A stretch of DNA of 34,742 nucleotides, taken from Dehalococcoidia bacterium (GTDB lineage: Bacteria > Chloroflexota > Dehalococcoidia > GIF9 > AB-539-J10). The notes under the pieces were generated by a model, which did no database searches, was not told where the DNA came from, and worked only from the letters and a program-made list of their open reading frames with translations. Each line of letters begins with the position of its first letter. Position 1 is the stretch's first letter. Positions 10,257 through 17,988 of this stretch are shown piece by piece. Location of the stretch: assembly GCA_021157895.1 (NCBI GenBank), contig JAGGVQ010000014.1, positions 1 to 34,742 on the forward strand. Direction: 5' to 3'. Position numbers and translations under genes: made by a program.

Positions 10257-11428
10257 TGAGTCGAATTCATTTTTACACTGCTGGGGAATCTCATGGCAAG
10301 GGATTGGTTGCCATTGTTGAGGGAATGGTAGCTGGTTTACCCCTGCAAGCTGGTTACATCAATCGTGAACTCAAGCGCCGCCAGCAAGGCTATGGGCGTG
10401 GCCCTCGCATGCAGATTGAAGAAGACAAGGTTGATATTGTCTCCGGGGTGTGCTATGGCCTTACGATAGGGAGCCCGATTGCGCTGCTAGTTGAAAATCG
10501 GGACTGGCAAAACTGGCAGGAAACTCTGAGTGTATCGCCTGTGGATAAGGAAGCGCAACCCATCACCCATCCCCGCCCCGGGCATGCTGATATGGCAGGA
10601 GTCATAAAATACGGGTTTTCTGATATCAGGCCGATTATAGAGAGAGCCAGCGCTCGGGAAACAACTATGCGAGTTGCTGCTGGAGCCATAGCCAGGAGAT
10701 TTTTGGAACAGTTCGGCATTGGAATTCACAGCCATACCATTTGCATTGGCACTGTTTGCATGGAGGGAAATGGAGAGATAGATTGGAGTTGTGTTGAGGA
10801 GTCTCCAGTACGGTGCAGCGATGTTGGTGTTGGGACAGCTATGATGGCGGAGATTAATAAAGCCAGAGCAGAAGGGGATACCCTGGGTGGCATTTTTCAG
10901 CTTGTTGCTATTGGAGTTCCAATTGGCCTGGGAAGTCATGTTAGCTGGGACCGCAAGCTTGATGGCAGGATTGCCCGGGCGATAATGAGTATTAATGCTG
11001 TCAAGGGGATAGAATTTGGTTCCGGCTTCGCTTTTGCCAGGATCAAGGGCTCTCAGGCTCATGGAGCTATTGAGTCCAGTGTGACAGAACGAGGATTGCC
11101 TTGGCGACGCAGTAGTAATTATGCTGGAGGAATTGAGGGTGGCATGAGTAATGGAGAGAATATTGTGCTTCAGGCAGTGATTAAACCTATTGCTACTTTA
11201 TCCAACCCCCTGCCTTCTGTTGATCTTCGCACTGGAGAATCAGGTAAGGCACATTATGAGCGCAGCGACGTTTGTGTTGTTCCTGCTGCAGGGGTAATTG
11301 GAGAGGCGATGCTGGCGCTGGTCTTGGCGGATGCGCTACTGGAGAAATTTGGTGGTGACAGCCTGAAGGAAACCATGGCAAACTACAATAGTTATCTCTC
11401 TGGCATTACTGTTGAGGGTAATTCATAA
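10256..11428 (+). CDS. aroC: Chorismate synthase
   Basis: SRIHFYTAGESHGKGLVAIVEG; RPGHADMAG; RASARETTMRVAAGA; ATG overlaps the sppA TAA stop (TAATG). Confidence 0.97.
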   Translation: MSRIHFYTAGESHGKGLVAIVEGMVAGLPLQAGYINRELKRRQQGYGRGPRMQIEEDKVDIVSGVCYGLTIGSPIALLVENRDWQNWQETLSVSPVDKEAQPITHPRPGHADMAGVIKYGFSDIRPIIERASARETTMRVAAGAIARRFLEQFGIGIHSHTICIGTVCMEGNGEIDWSCVEESPVRCSDVGVGTAMMAEINKARAEGDTLGGIFQLVAIGVPIGLGSHVSWDRKLDGRIARAIMSINAVKGIEFGSGFAFARIKGSQAHGAIESSVTERGLPWRRSSNYAGGIEGGMSNGENIVLQAVIKPIATLSNPLPSVDLRTGESGKAHYERSDVCVVPAAGVIGEAMLALVLADALLEKFGGDSLKETMANYNSYLSGITVEGNS

Positions 11429-11431
11429 TTT

Positions 11432-13084
11432 ATGGGGAGGAGGGGCGATAACGTCATTCTTACTGGTTTCTCGGGTACCGGGAAATCCCTGGTAGCTAAA
11501 GAGGTAGCACGGAGAACAGGACGGGTTTTTCTTGATACCGATGAAGAGATAGTAAAGCTGGCGGGCAAGTCAACTGCTGAAATTTTCACCCAGGATGGCG
11601 AGGGCAATTTCCGGAGGTGGGAGCGCCAGGTAGTTGAGAAAGCCTGCCAGCAACATGGCTTGATTATAGCCTTGGGTGGTGGTGCCATTATGGACCACCA
11701 TAATTATGAGTTGCTGGCAGGAAGTGGTTATATCATCTGTCTTGAGGCTTCCCCTCAGACGATATATCATCGCTTGTTTCAACAGGATAGTAGTGGGCCT
11801 GGAGGTGAAATTCGTCCTCTTATTGTAGGAGAGCATCCATTGGAGCAAATCCACCAACTCAAAGATTCCAGGCAGCCTTTCTATACCGCGGTCGACTGGA
11901 CCATACATACTGATGTTTTAACTATTTCGCAGGTAGCAACTGAGGTGCTGCGGGCAATGAAGATTCTTGGCTCCGCTCATTGTGATACTAGTAGTGATAT
12001 TGCCTGTAGGGTAATTACCCCCACTCAGAACTACCCTGTCTTCGTAGGTGATGGTCTGCTGGGCACATTGGGGGAAAAGCTTAGGCAGGAAGGTTTTTCC
12101 GGCCGTGCTGTGATAATCAGCGATGAGAATGTGTTTTCCCTGTATGGCTATAAAGTCAAGCAGGTGCTGGGAGATAGCGAGTTCGACGTACTCTCATTTG
12201 TGGTAACTCCAGGTGAGAAAAGTAAGGGCATGGGTACTGCTACCAAGATATATGATTTCCTGGTAGAGCAAAAGGTTGAGCGGGATGATATTGTCGTTGC
12301 CCTAGGAGGGGGTGTTGTTGGGGACCTAGCAGGGTTTGTAGCTGCCACCTTCCTGCGGGGGTTGTCTTGGATTCAGGTGCCCACCAGCCTGATGGCGATG
12401 GTGGACGCCAGCATTGGTGGGAAGGTGGCCATTGATCATAGGTGGGGAAAGAACCTCATTGGCGCTTTCTACCAACCTTGCTTTGTGCTTGCTGATATCC
12501 AGGTTTTAACCAGTCTCCCTCAACGTGAGTTTACCTCGGGGTGGGCCGAAGTTATCAAGCATGGACTAATTATAGACGGGGATTTTGCCACATTTTTAGA
12601 TCAAGCCTCTGGTGAGTTGCTGGAGCTGAATCCAGAGACTTTAACTCAGGCGGTCGCTCGCAGTGCTGCCATTAAGGCCGAGGTAGTCACTGAGGATGAG
12701 AAGGAGACTGGCAAGCGAACGATATTGAATTATGGACATACCATAGCTCATGGGTTGGAGTCTGCCACTGAATATAGCCGTTTCGTCCATGGCGAGGCAG
12801 TATCTATTGGCATGGTTGGCGCCGCCAATCTTAGTCAGCAGCTGGGGTTATTATCTCCAGAGGATGTTCTTTATCAGCAGACCCTATTGCAAAAGTTTTG
12901 CTTACCGGTGAATTTTTCTGGCGTGGATTTAGACCGTGTGATGAGAGCCATGGAGTTGGATAAAAAGGTGAAAAGGGAAAGTATTCGCTGGGTGCTATTG
13001 GATCGAATAGGACATGCAGTGGTGCGCACCGGCATTGCCCAGGAAGATGTAATGAGTGTGCTTGAGGAGTTATCACAACCATGA
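11432..13084 (+). CDS. aroKB: Bifunctional shikimate kinase / 3-dehydroquinate synthase fusion
   Basis: One 550-aa ORF: N-terminal P-loop GFSGTGKSLVAKEVARRTG..DTDEEIV (AroK) followed by ALGGGVVGDLAGFVAATFLRGL, MVDASIGGKVAID, NYGHTIAHGLE (AroB). Confidence 0.96.
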   Translation: MGRRGDNVILTGFSGTGKSLVAKEVARRTGRVFLDTDEEIVKLAGKSTAEIFTQDGEGNFRRWERQVVEKACQQHGLIIALGGGAIMDHHNYELLAGSGYIICLEASPQTIYHRLFQQDSSGPGGEIRPLIVGEHPLEQIHQLKDSRQPFYTAVDWTIHTDVLTISQVATEVLRAMKILGSAHCDTSSDIACRVITPTQNYPVFVGDGLLGTLGEKLRQEGFSGRAVIISDENVFSLYGYKVKQVLGDSEFDVLSFVVTPGEKSKGMGTATKIYDFLVEQKVERDDIVVALGGGVVGDLAGFVAATFLRGLSWIQVPTSLMAMVDASIGGKVAIDHRWGKNLIGAFYQPCFVLADIQVLTSLPQREFTSGWAEVIKHGLIIDGDFATFLDQASGELLELNPETLTQAVARSAAIKAEVVTEDEKETGKRTILNYGHTIAHGLESATEYSRFVHGEAVSIGMVGAANLSQQLGLLSPEDVLYQQTLLQKFCLPVNFSGVDLDRVMRAMELDKKVKRESIRWVLLDRIGHAVVRTGIAQEDVMSVLEELSQP

Positions 13085-13950
13085 GTGTTATTGCCCTGAG
13101 CAAGAAAACAGCGATATTGGATTATATCGAGGTGCTTAAACCCCGTGAATCGGGGTTGCATATCCTGATGGGTGTAATTGCTGCGCTTGTTGCTGCTCGG
13201 GGTAATTTGCCACTCTCTCCCTTTATCCTATCTGTAATAGCTATTAGCTTTGGTATTCCTGGAGCCAATGGGCTCACCAACTACCTTGACCGTGATATCG
13301 ATACCAAGATGCGGAGGACATGTCTCAGGGCCTTGCCCTCACGGCGTATTTATCCTCCAGAGAAATCACTGCCTTTGGTTATAACGCTACTGGTCATTGG
13401 TTTATCCCTGACTTGGTTTATCAATCCCCTGTGTTTTATCAGCGGGCTGGTTGGAATTGTGGTTGCTGCCTTGTGGCGCAAGACATCGGCCGAAGTTTTC
13501 CTCGGCGTGATTGCTGGGTGTGCCCCCGTACTTATTGGATGGTTTGCCATCAGGCCTGTACTTGATATGCAGATTTTAGCTATTTGCGCCATGGTGGCTG
13601 TCTGGACCCCATTACATGTGTGGAGCGTTATGGTGGCCTACAGGGATGATTTTCTCAATGCTGGTTTGCACTATTTCCCTATTGCTTGGAGCATTACCAG
13701 GTCGGTGAAATTATTGTTTGCCCTATCCGTTCTTCTTTACGTAATTTCGATGGGCATCTATGTCGTTGTTGATTTTCATTGGCTTTATCTTATCGTGGCC
13801 AACGTTCTGGGGATACTGATGATAACTGCGTGTGGTCGGTTGTTGATTTCCCGGGGGGCACTATCTGCATGGAGAGTATATAAGCTGACGGCTTTCCCTT
13901 ACCTAGGTGTTATCTTTATCACCATGCTGTTCGACAGCTGGCTCCTGTAA
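13081..13950 (+). CDS. UbiA-superfamily prenyltransferase, protoheme IX farnesyltransferase (CyoE/CtaB)-like
   Basis: ANGLTNYLDRDIDTKMRRTCLRALPS resembles the CyoE NYxxDRDIDxxMxRTxxRxLP motif; multiple TM segments; ATGA overlap with aroKB. Confidence 0.82.
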   Translation: MSVIALSKKTAILDYIEVLKPRESGLHILMGVIAALVAARGNLPLSPFILSVIAISFGIPGANGLTNYLDRDIDTKMRRTCLRALPSRRIYPPEKSLPLVITLLVIGLSLTWFINPLCFISGLVGIVVAALWRKTSAEVFLGVIAGCAPVLIGWFAIRPVLDMQILAICAMVAVWTPLHVWSVMVAYRDDFLNAGLHYFPIAWSITRSVKLLFALSVLLYVISMGIYVVVDFHWLYLIVANVLGILMITACGRLLISRGALSAWRVYKLTAFPYLGVIFITMLFDSWLL

Positions 13951-13999
13951 TTTATCATATCTCTCCGTTTTCAGCTATAAAAAGAAGGAGGAATTCTAT

Positions 14000-15013
14000 A
14001 TGGCACAAAATCCCAATGTTGTACTGGTAGAAGTAATTGAGAAATGCAATCTCAGTTGCAAGTATTGTTCTGCCTATTCTATGAGAGGGTTGGAGCAGGG
14101 GGAGGATTTAACCCTGGAGGAGGAGAAGCAATTCATTGACCATGTTGCTTTCTTATATCATGGTGGGCGCCCGCCGCTGATGCTGTTTACCGGCGGCGAG
14201 CCGTTGCTGAGAGAAGATATCTATGATCTCATCGCATATGCTGGCAGCAAGGGGCTAATCACTGGGCTAGCGACTAATGGCACGCTCCTTACGATGGAAA
14301 GGGCTAGATTATTGAAGCAGGCAGGGTTGTATCGCCTTGCGATAGATTTAGATGCTGCTGATAAACAAACTCACAATACTCTCAGAGGCAAGTTCCAGGA
14401 AGCTCTCAATGGTGGCAAGATAGCCAAACAGGTTGGCTTAAGTCTGCAGGTTAATACTATGGTTACCAGCTTTAATGATAAGGAGTTGCCTAATGTGTTG
14501 AAGCTGGCGGAGGAATTAGGGGCCGACGCTTGGCATGTATTTTTTCTCGTTCCTGTAAAGCATTTTGATGAGGAGTACATGCTGTCTCCCCAGAAGTATG
14601 AGGAATCCCTAAAATGGTTAGCCTCGATTAAAGGTCAGGCTAAACTGGAGGTGGCGGCAACCTGTGCTCCTCAGTATATACGATTCTTTGGTGATGTCAC
14701 TCGTGGTCGGTGGAAAGTAGCTCGTGGGTGCTCTGCAGGGATAGGCTTTGTCTATGTGTCCCATAAGGGCAATGTTTATCCCTGTGACCACCTGCCGGTA
14801 CTGGCAGGGAATATAAGGGAGAATTCCTTCAAGGACATTTGGGATAATGCCGAGGTATTTAATAACTTGAGGGACTTTAACAAACTTAAAGGGAAGTGTG
14901 GCCGTTGTGAGTATCGAGATATTTGTGGTGGCTGTCGTGCCCGAGCCTATTTTCACTACGGTGACTATCTGCAGGAAGATCCTGCCTGCCTGTATGCCCC
15001 TGAAGGTAGTTAA
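14000..15013 (+). CDS. Radical SAM / SPASM domain protein, AhbD/NirJ-like
   Basis: CNLSCKYC radical SAM motif; FTGGEP; ATCAPQYIRF; RGCSAGIGFVYVSHKGNVYPCDHLPVLAGNIRE; CGRCEYRDICGGCRARAYFHYGDYLQEDPACLY SPASM cluster; AAGGAGG SD before ATG at 14000 (the track ORF start at 13907 is upstream). Confidence 0.9.
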   Translation: MAQNPNVVLVEVIEKCNLSCKYCSAYSMRGLEQGEDLTLEEEKQFIDHVAFLYHGGRPPLMLFTGGEPLLREDIYDLIAYAGSKGLITGLATNGTLLTMERARLLKQAGLYRLAIDLDAADKQTHNTLRGKFQEALNGGKIAKQVGLSLQVNTMVTSFNDKELPNVLKLAEELGADAWHVFFLVPVKHFDEEYMLSPQKYEESLKWLASIKGQAKLEVAATCAPQYIRFFGDVTRGRWKVARGCSAGIGFVYVSHKGNVYPCDHLPVLAGNIRENSFKDIWDNAEVFNNLRDFNKLKGKCGRCEYRDICGGCRARAYFHYGDYLQEDPACLYAPEGS

Positions 15014-15036
15014 GTGGTGTTTCTTGGGCCAGCGCA

Positions 15037-15210
15037 ATGTGTTATGGAAACATTGAGCTTCATGATGATGTTGATTCCAAGCGAGAGTGTTTTAAGCTGC
15101 TTACTGGTATGGTAATGGATGACGCTCGGCTGGCTCGGGTTGATGTATATGTCGGAATCATTGATGTACAGGAAATGACAGTTCGAAGCGGTCATGCCCC
15201 TCATATGTAG
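15037..15210 (+). CDS. Possible small protein (57 aa), unknown function
   Basis: ATG..TAG ORF filling most of the 209-nt gap between the radical SAM and MBL genes: MCYGNIELHDDVDSKRECFKLLTGMVMDDARLARVDVYVGIIDVQEMTVRSGHAPHM. No clear SD and no recognised family. Confidence 0.3.
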   Translation: MCYGNIELHDDVDSKRECFKLLTGMVMDDARLARVDVYVGIIDVQEMTVRSGHAPHM

Positions 15211-15222
15211 AAGTGTTTATCA

Positions 15223-16143
15223 GTGAAAATAACGATACTGGGGACAGAATCCCTAGGTGTTCGTGGCTTAAGCTGTGTTGTAGAAACAAAGGCTCGCAAG
15301 ATTGTTATTGATCCTGGTGTAGCACTGGGTTATCGCAGACATGGCTTGTTACCCCACCCGGTACAGGTTGCCGTCTCTGAAAAGGTTAAAGATGCCATTC
15401 AGAAGTCGCTTACCGACGCCACTGATGTTGTCATCAGTCACTATCACGGAGATCATTGTCCCCTGGTAGATGCCAATCCTTATCAGCTTTCCATAGACAC
15501 AGTGTCTCCCTTGCTGGCGCACACTAGGTTATGGAGCAAAGGATTGTATGGTATCCAACCTCATCAGGTGTATAGAGCTAGGGCTTTAGCTCGTCAGCTT
15601 GGAGAATCATTTATCGAGGCTGAGGGAGTGACTGACGGGTCTCTATCATTTTCCTTTCCTGTCCCTCATGGGGAGAGCCGGCGGCGCAGCTTGGTGATGA
15701 TGACTAGGATTGCTGATGATAGCGAGGTTTTTGTTCATGCCTCTGATATCCAGATGCTTAATGATGAGGCTATAGATATAATTCTTGAGTGGAAGCCCAC
15801 CATTGTGTTTGCTGCTGGCCCGCCGCTTTATCTGCCCCAGCTAACCCGATGGCAGCGAGATGGCGCGCTACTCCGGGTTTTGCACTTGGCGGAAAGAATT
15901 CCCGCCGTGATACTGGATCATCACCTGATGCGTTCCCTTGAGGGGGAGCAGTGGCTGGATCACCTGGCGTTTCTTACTGAGAACAGAGTTACATGCGCTG
16001 CTGATTTTATGGAACAACCTCGTAGATTGCTGGAAGCCACCAGGGTTTCTTGGTACTACAAAGTGCTTGTTCCTAAAGACTGGCATCGTGCCTATGGTGC
16101 TGGTGAGGCAAGCACTGAGCCCTATCGCAAGTCTTCCCTGTAA
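15223..16143 (+). CDS. Metallo-beta-lactamase-fold protein, UPF0282-like
   Basis: MKITILGTESLGVRGLSCVVETKARKIVIDPGVALGYRRHGLLPHP..; SHYHGDHCPL metal motif; ILDHHLMRS; GTG start. Confidence 0.85.
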   Translation: MKITILGTESLGVRGLSCVVETKARKIVIDPGVALGYRRHGLLPHPVQVAVSEKVKDAIQKSLTDATDVVISHYHGDHCPLVDANPYQLSIDTVSPLLAHTRLWSKGLYGIQPHQVYRARALARQLGESFIEAEGVTDGSLSFSFPVPHGESRRRSLVMMTRIADDSEVFVHASDIQMLNDEAIDIILEWKPTIVFAAGPPLYLPQLTRWQRDGALLRVLHLAERIPAVILDHHLMRSLEGEQWLDHLAFLTENRVTCAADFMEQPRRLLEATRVSWYYKVLVPKDWHRAYGAGEASTEPYRKSSL

Positions 16144-16167
16144 TTGAGTAATCGCCCTGCGTTAAGC

Positions 16168-16173
16168 TATAAT
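16168..16173 (+). promoter_or_regulatory. Predicted sigma70 -10 box (TATAAT) for aspS, with TTGAGT -35 at 16144-16149 and an 18-nt spacer
   Basis: Perfect TATAAT 18 nt downstream of TTGAGT, followed by GGAGG at 16189-16193 and a TTG start at 16198. Confidence 0.5.
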
Positions 16174-16197
16174 GAACCGATTTACCCTGGAGGCGTC

Positions 16198-17985
16198 TTG
16201 CTGAAAGATCATAGCTGTGGAGAACTGAGAAAACAACATATTGGCCAGGAAGTTACGTTGGCAGGCTGGGTGCATCGTCGGCGCGACCATGGGGGCATGG
16301 TGTTTATTGACCTCAGGGATAGGGAAGGAATAGTGCAGGTGGTGTTTAACCCCCAGACAGCACAACAGGCGTATGAAGTAGCAACATCCCTGCGCAATGA
16401 GTATGTCATCCAGCTCAGTGGTGAGGTGACTCTCCGTCCTAGGGGGACGGCAAATGCCAATCTGGATACAGGTGAGGTTGAGGTATCTGTCAAAAAACTA
16501 GCTGTGCTCAATCCATCACCAACACCGCCATTTTATATCAATGAAGATGTTGATGTGGATGAATTGTTATGTCTGAAATATCGCTACCTGTATCTAAGGA
16601 GGCAGCGTTTACAACGGAATCTCGCGCTGCGACATCGAGTGATCAAGTTTATCAGGGATTTCCTTGATGGCAGGGGGTTCCTTGAGGTAGAAACACCAAT
16701 ATTGATAAAGAGCACCCCGGAGGGGGCAAGGGACTATCTAGTGCCCAGCCGCCTCAATCTTGGGAAGTTTTATGCTCTTCCCCAATCGCCTCAGCAGCTT
16801 AAGCAGATGCTTATGGTGTCTGGACTCGAGAGGTATTTTCAGATAGCTCGTTGCTTTCGTGATGAGGACCTTAGGGCTGATCGCCAGCCAGAGTTTACCC
16901 AGTGTGATGTAGAAATGTCCTTTGTTGATGAGGAGGATATATTACAGCTTACTGAGGAGATGTTTACCTCTCTGGTGAAAGAGGTTATTCCCCAGAAGAG
17001 AATGTTGTTGCCTTTCCCCCGCCTGACCTATCGTGAAGCTATGGAGAGATATGGCACGGATAAACCTGACATAAGATTTGGTATGGAACTCAGGGATATC
17101 ACTGACATTGCTCTTCAGACAGAGTTTGATATCTTCCACGCTGCTATTAAGGCTGGTGGCACTGTCAGGGGAATATGTGTTCCTGGCTGTGGTTCATATA
17201 CCCGACACCAGATGGATGAGCTAATTGGTCAAGCCACGAGCAATGGAGCTCGTGGCTTGACCACGGTGTCTATTTCCTCGGAGAGTTCCACTTCATTCAA
17301 ATCAACCGCACTCAAGCATATAACGCAGGCGCAACTGGAAAGCATTGCTGCTAGGTTTGATGCCAGGCAGGGAGACCTGTTGCTTATCGTTGCTGACAAG
17401 CCAGATGTGGTTAACAATGTGTTGGATGTATTACGCCGTGAGATGGCAGATAGACTAAATCTGCGGGATAAGAACCTGCTTGCCTTTACTTTCATAACGG
17501 ATTTCCCTCTGCTACAGTGGAATGATGCTACCAACAAGTGGGATGTCATGCATCACCCCTTTACTGCTCCTAAGGATGAGGACATTGCACTTCTTGATTT
17601 TGATCCTGCTAGCGTTGGAGGGCGGCATTATGACCTAGTATGTAATGGCTCCGAGCTGGGTAGTGGCAGCATCAGGATGCATCATCGGCAGCTACAGGAA
17701 AAGATATTCACACTGCTGGGTTATAGCTCCGAGGAAATCAACCAGCAATTTGGCCCTTTCCTCGCTGCGCTGGAATATGGCGCTCCGCCGCATGGGGGCA
17801 TTGCCTTGGGCATAGATCGTACTATCATGATATTTGCCGGCGAGCAGAGCATCAGGGAAGTTATTGCCTTTCCCAAGAATCAAAATGCTGTCGATATGAT
17901 CTTTGATGCTCCCTCGGTAGTGACACGGCAGCAACTGGACGAACTCAATCTCACATTGAAAAATAAACAAATTGTTAAGGGGTAA
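16198..17985 (+). CDS. aspS: Aspartyl-tRNA synthetase (bacterial type)
   Basis: LKDHSCGELRKQHIGQEVTLAGWVHRRRDHGG, FLEVETPIL, FRDEDLRADRQPEFTQ, GIALGIDR. Start re-assigned to the TTG at 16198 (track ORF begins 16144). Confidence 0.95.
   Translation: MLKDHSCGELRKQHIGQEVTLAGWVHRRRDHGGMVFIDLRDREGIVQVVFNPQTAQQAYEVATSLRNEYVIQLSGEVTLRPRGTANANLDTGEVEVSVKKLAVLNPSPTPPFYINEDVDVDELLCLKYRYLYLRRQRLQRNLALRHRVIKFIRDFLDGRGFLEVETPILIKSTPEGARDYLVPSRLNLGKFYALPQSPQQLKQMLMVSGLERYFQIARCFRDEDLRADRQPEFTQCDVEMSFVDEEDILQLTEEMFTSLVKEVIPQKRMLLPFPRLTYREAMERYGTDKPDIRFGMELRDITDIALQTEFDIFHAAIKAGGTVRGICVPGCGSYTRHQMDELIGQATSNGARGLTTVSISSESSTSFKSTALKHITQAQLESIAARFDARQGDLLLIVADKPDVVNNVLDVLRREMADRLNLRDKNLLAFTFITDFPLLQWNDATNKWDVMHHPFTAPKDEDIALLDFDPASVGGRHYDLVCNGSELGSGSIRMHHRQLQEKIFTLLGYSSEEINQQFGPFLAALEYGAPPHGGIALGIDRTIMIFAGEQSIREVIAFPKNQNAVDMIFDAPSVVTRQQLDELNLTLKNKQIVKG
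17226..17263. repeat. Perfect 16-bp inverted repeat with 6-nt loop inside aspS
   Basis: TGGTCAAGCCACGAGC-AATGGA-GCTCGTGGCTTGACCA, checked base by base. Confidence 0.95.
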
Positions 17986-17988
17986 GAC

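Noticed and set aside
10487-11062. 191-aa minus-strand ORF opposite aroC
   Set aside because: Shadow ORF inside chorismate synthase; no domain signature.
14791-14808. Small hairpin CCTGCC-GGTACT-GGCAGG in the radical SAM gene
   Set aside because: Only a 6-bp stem in coding sequence; expected by chance at this scale.
15037-15222. CooT-like nickel-binding protein call for the 57-aa ORF
   Set aside because: Only the Met-Cys start is shared; the remainder does not match the family pattern I know, so the product is left unknown.
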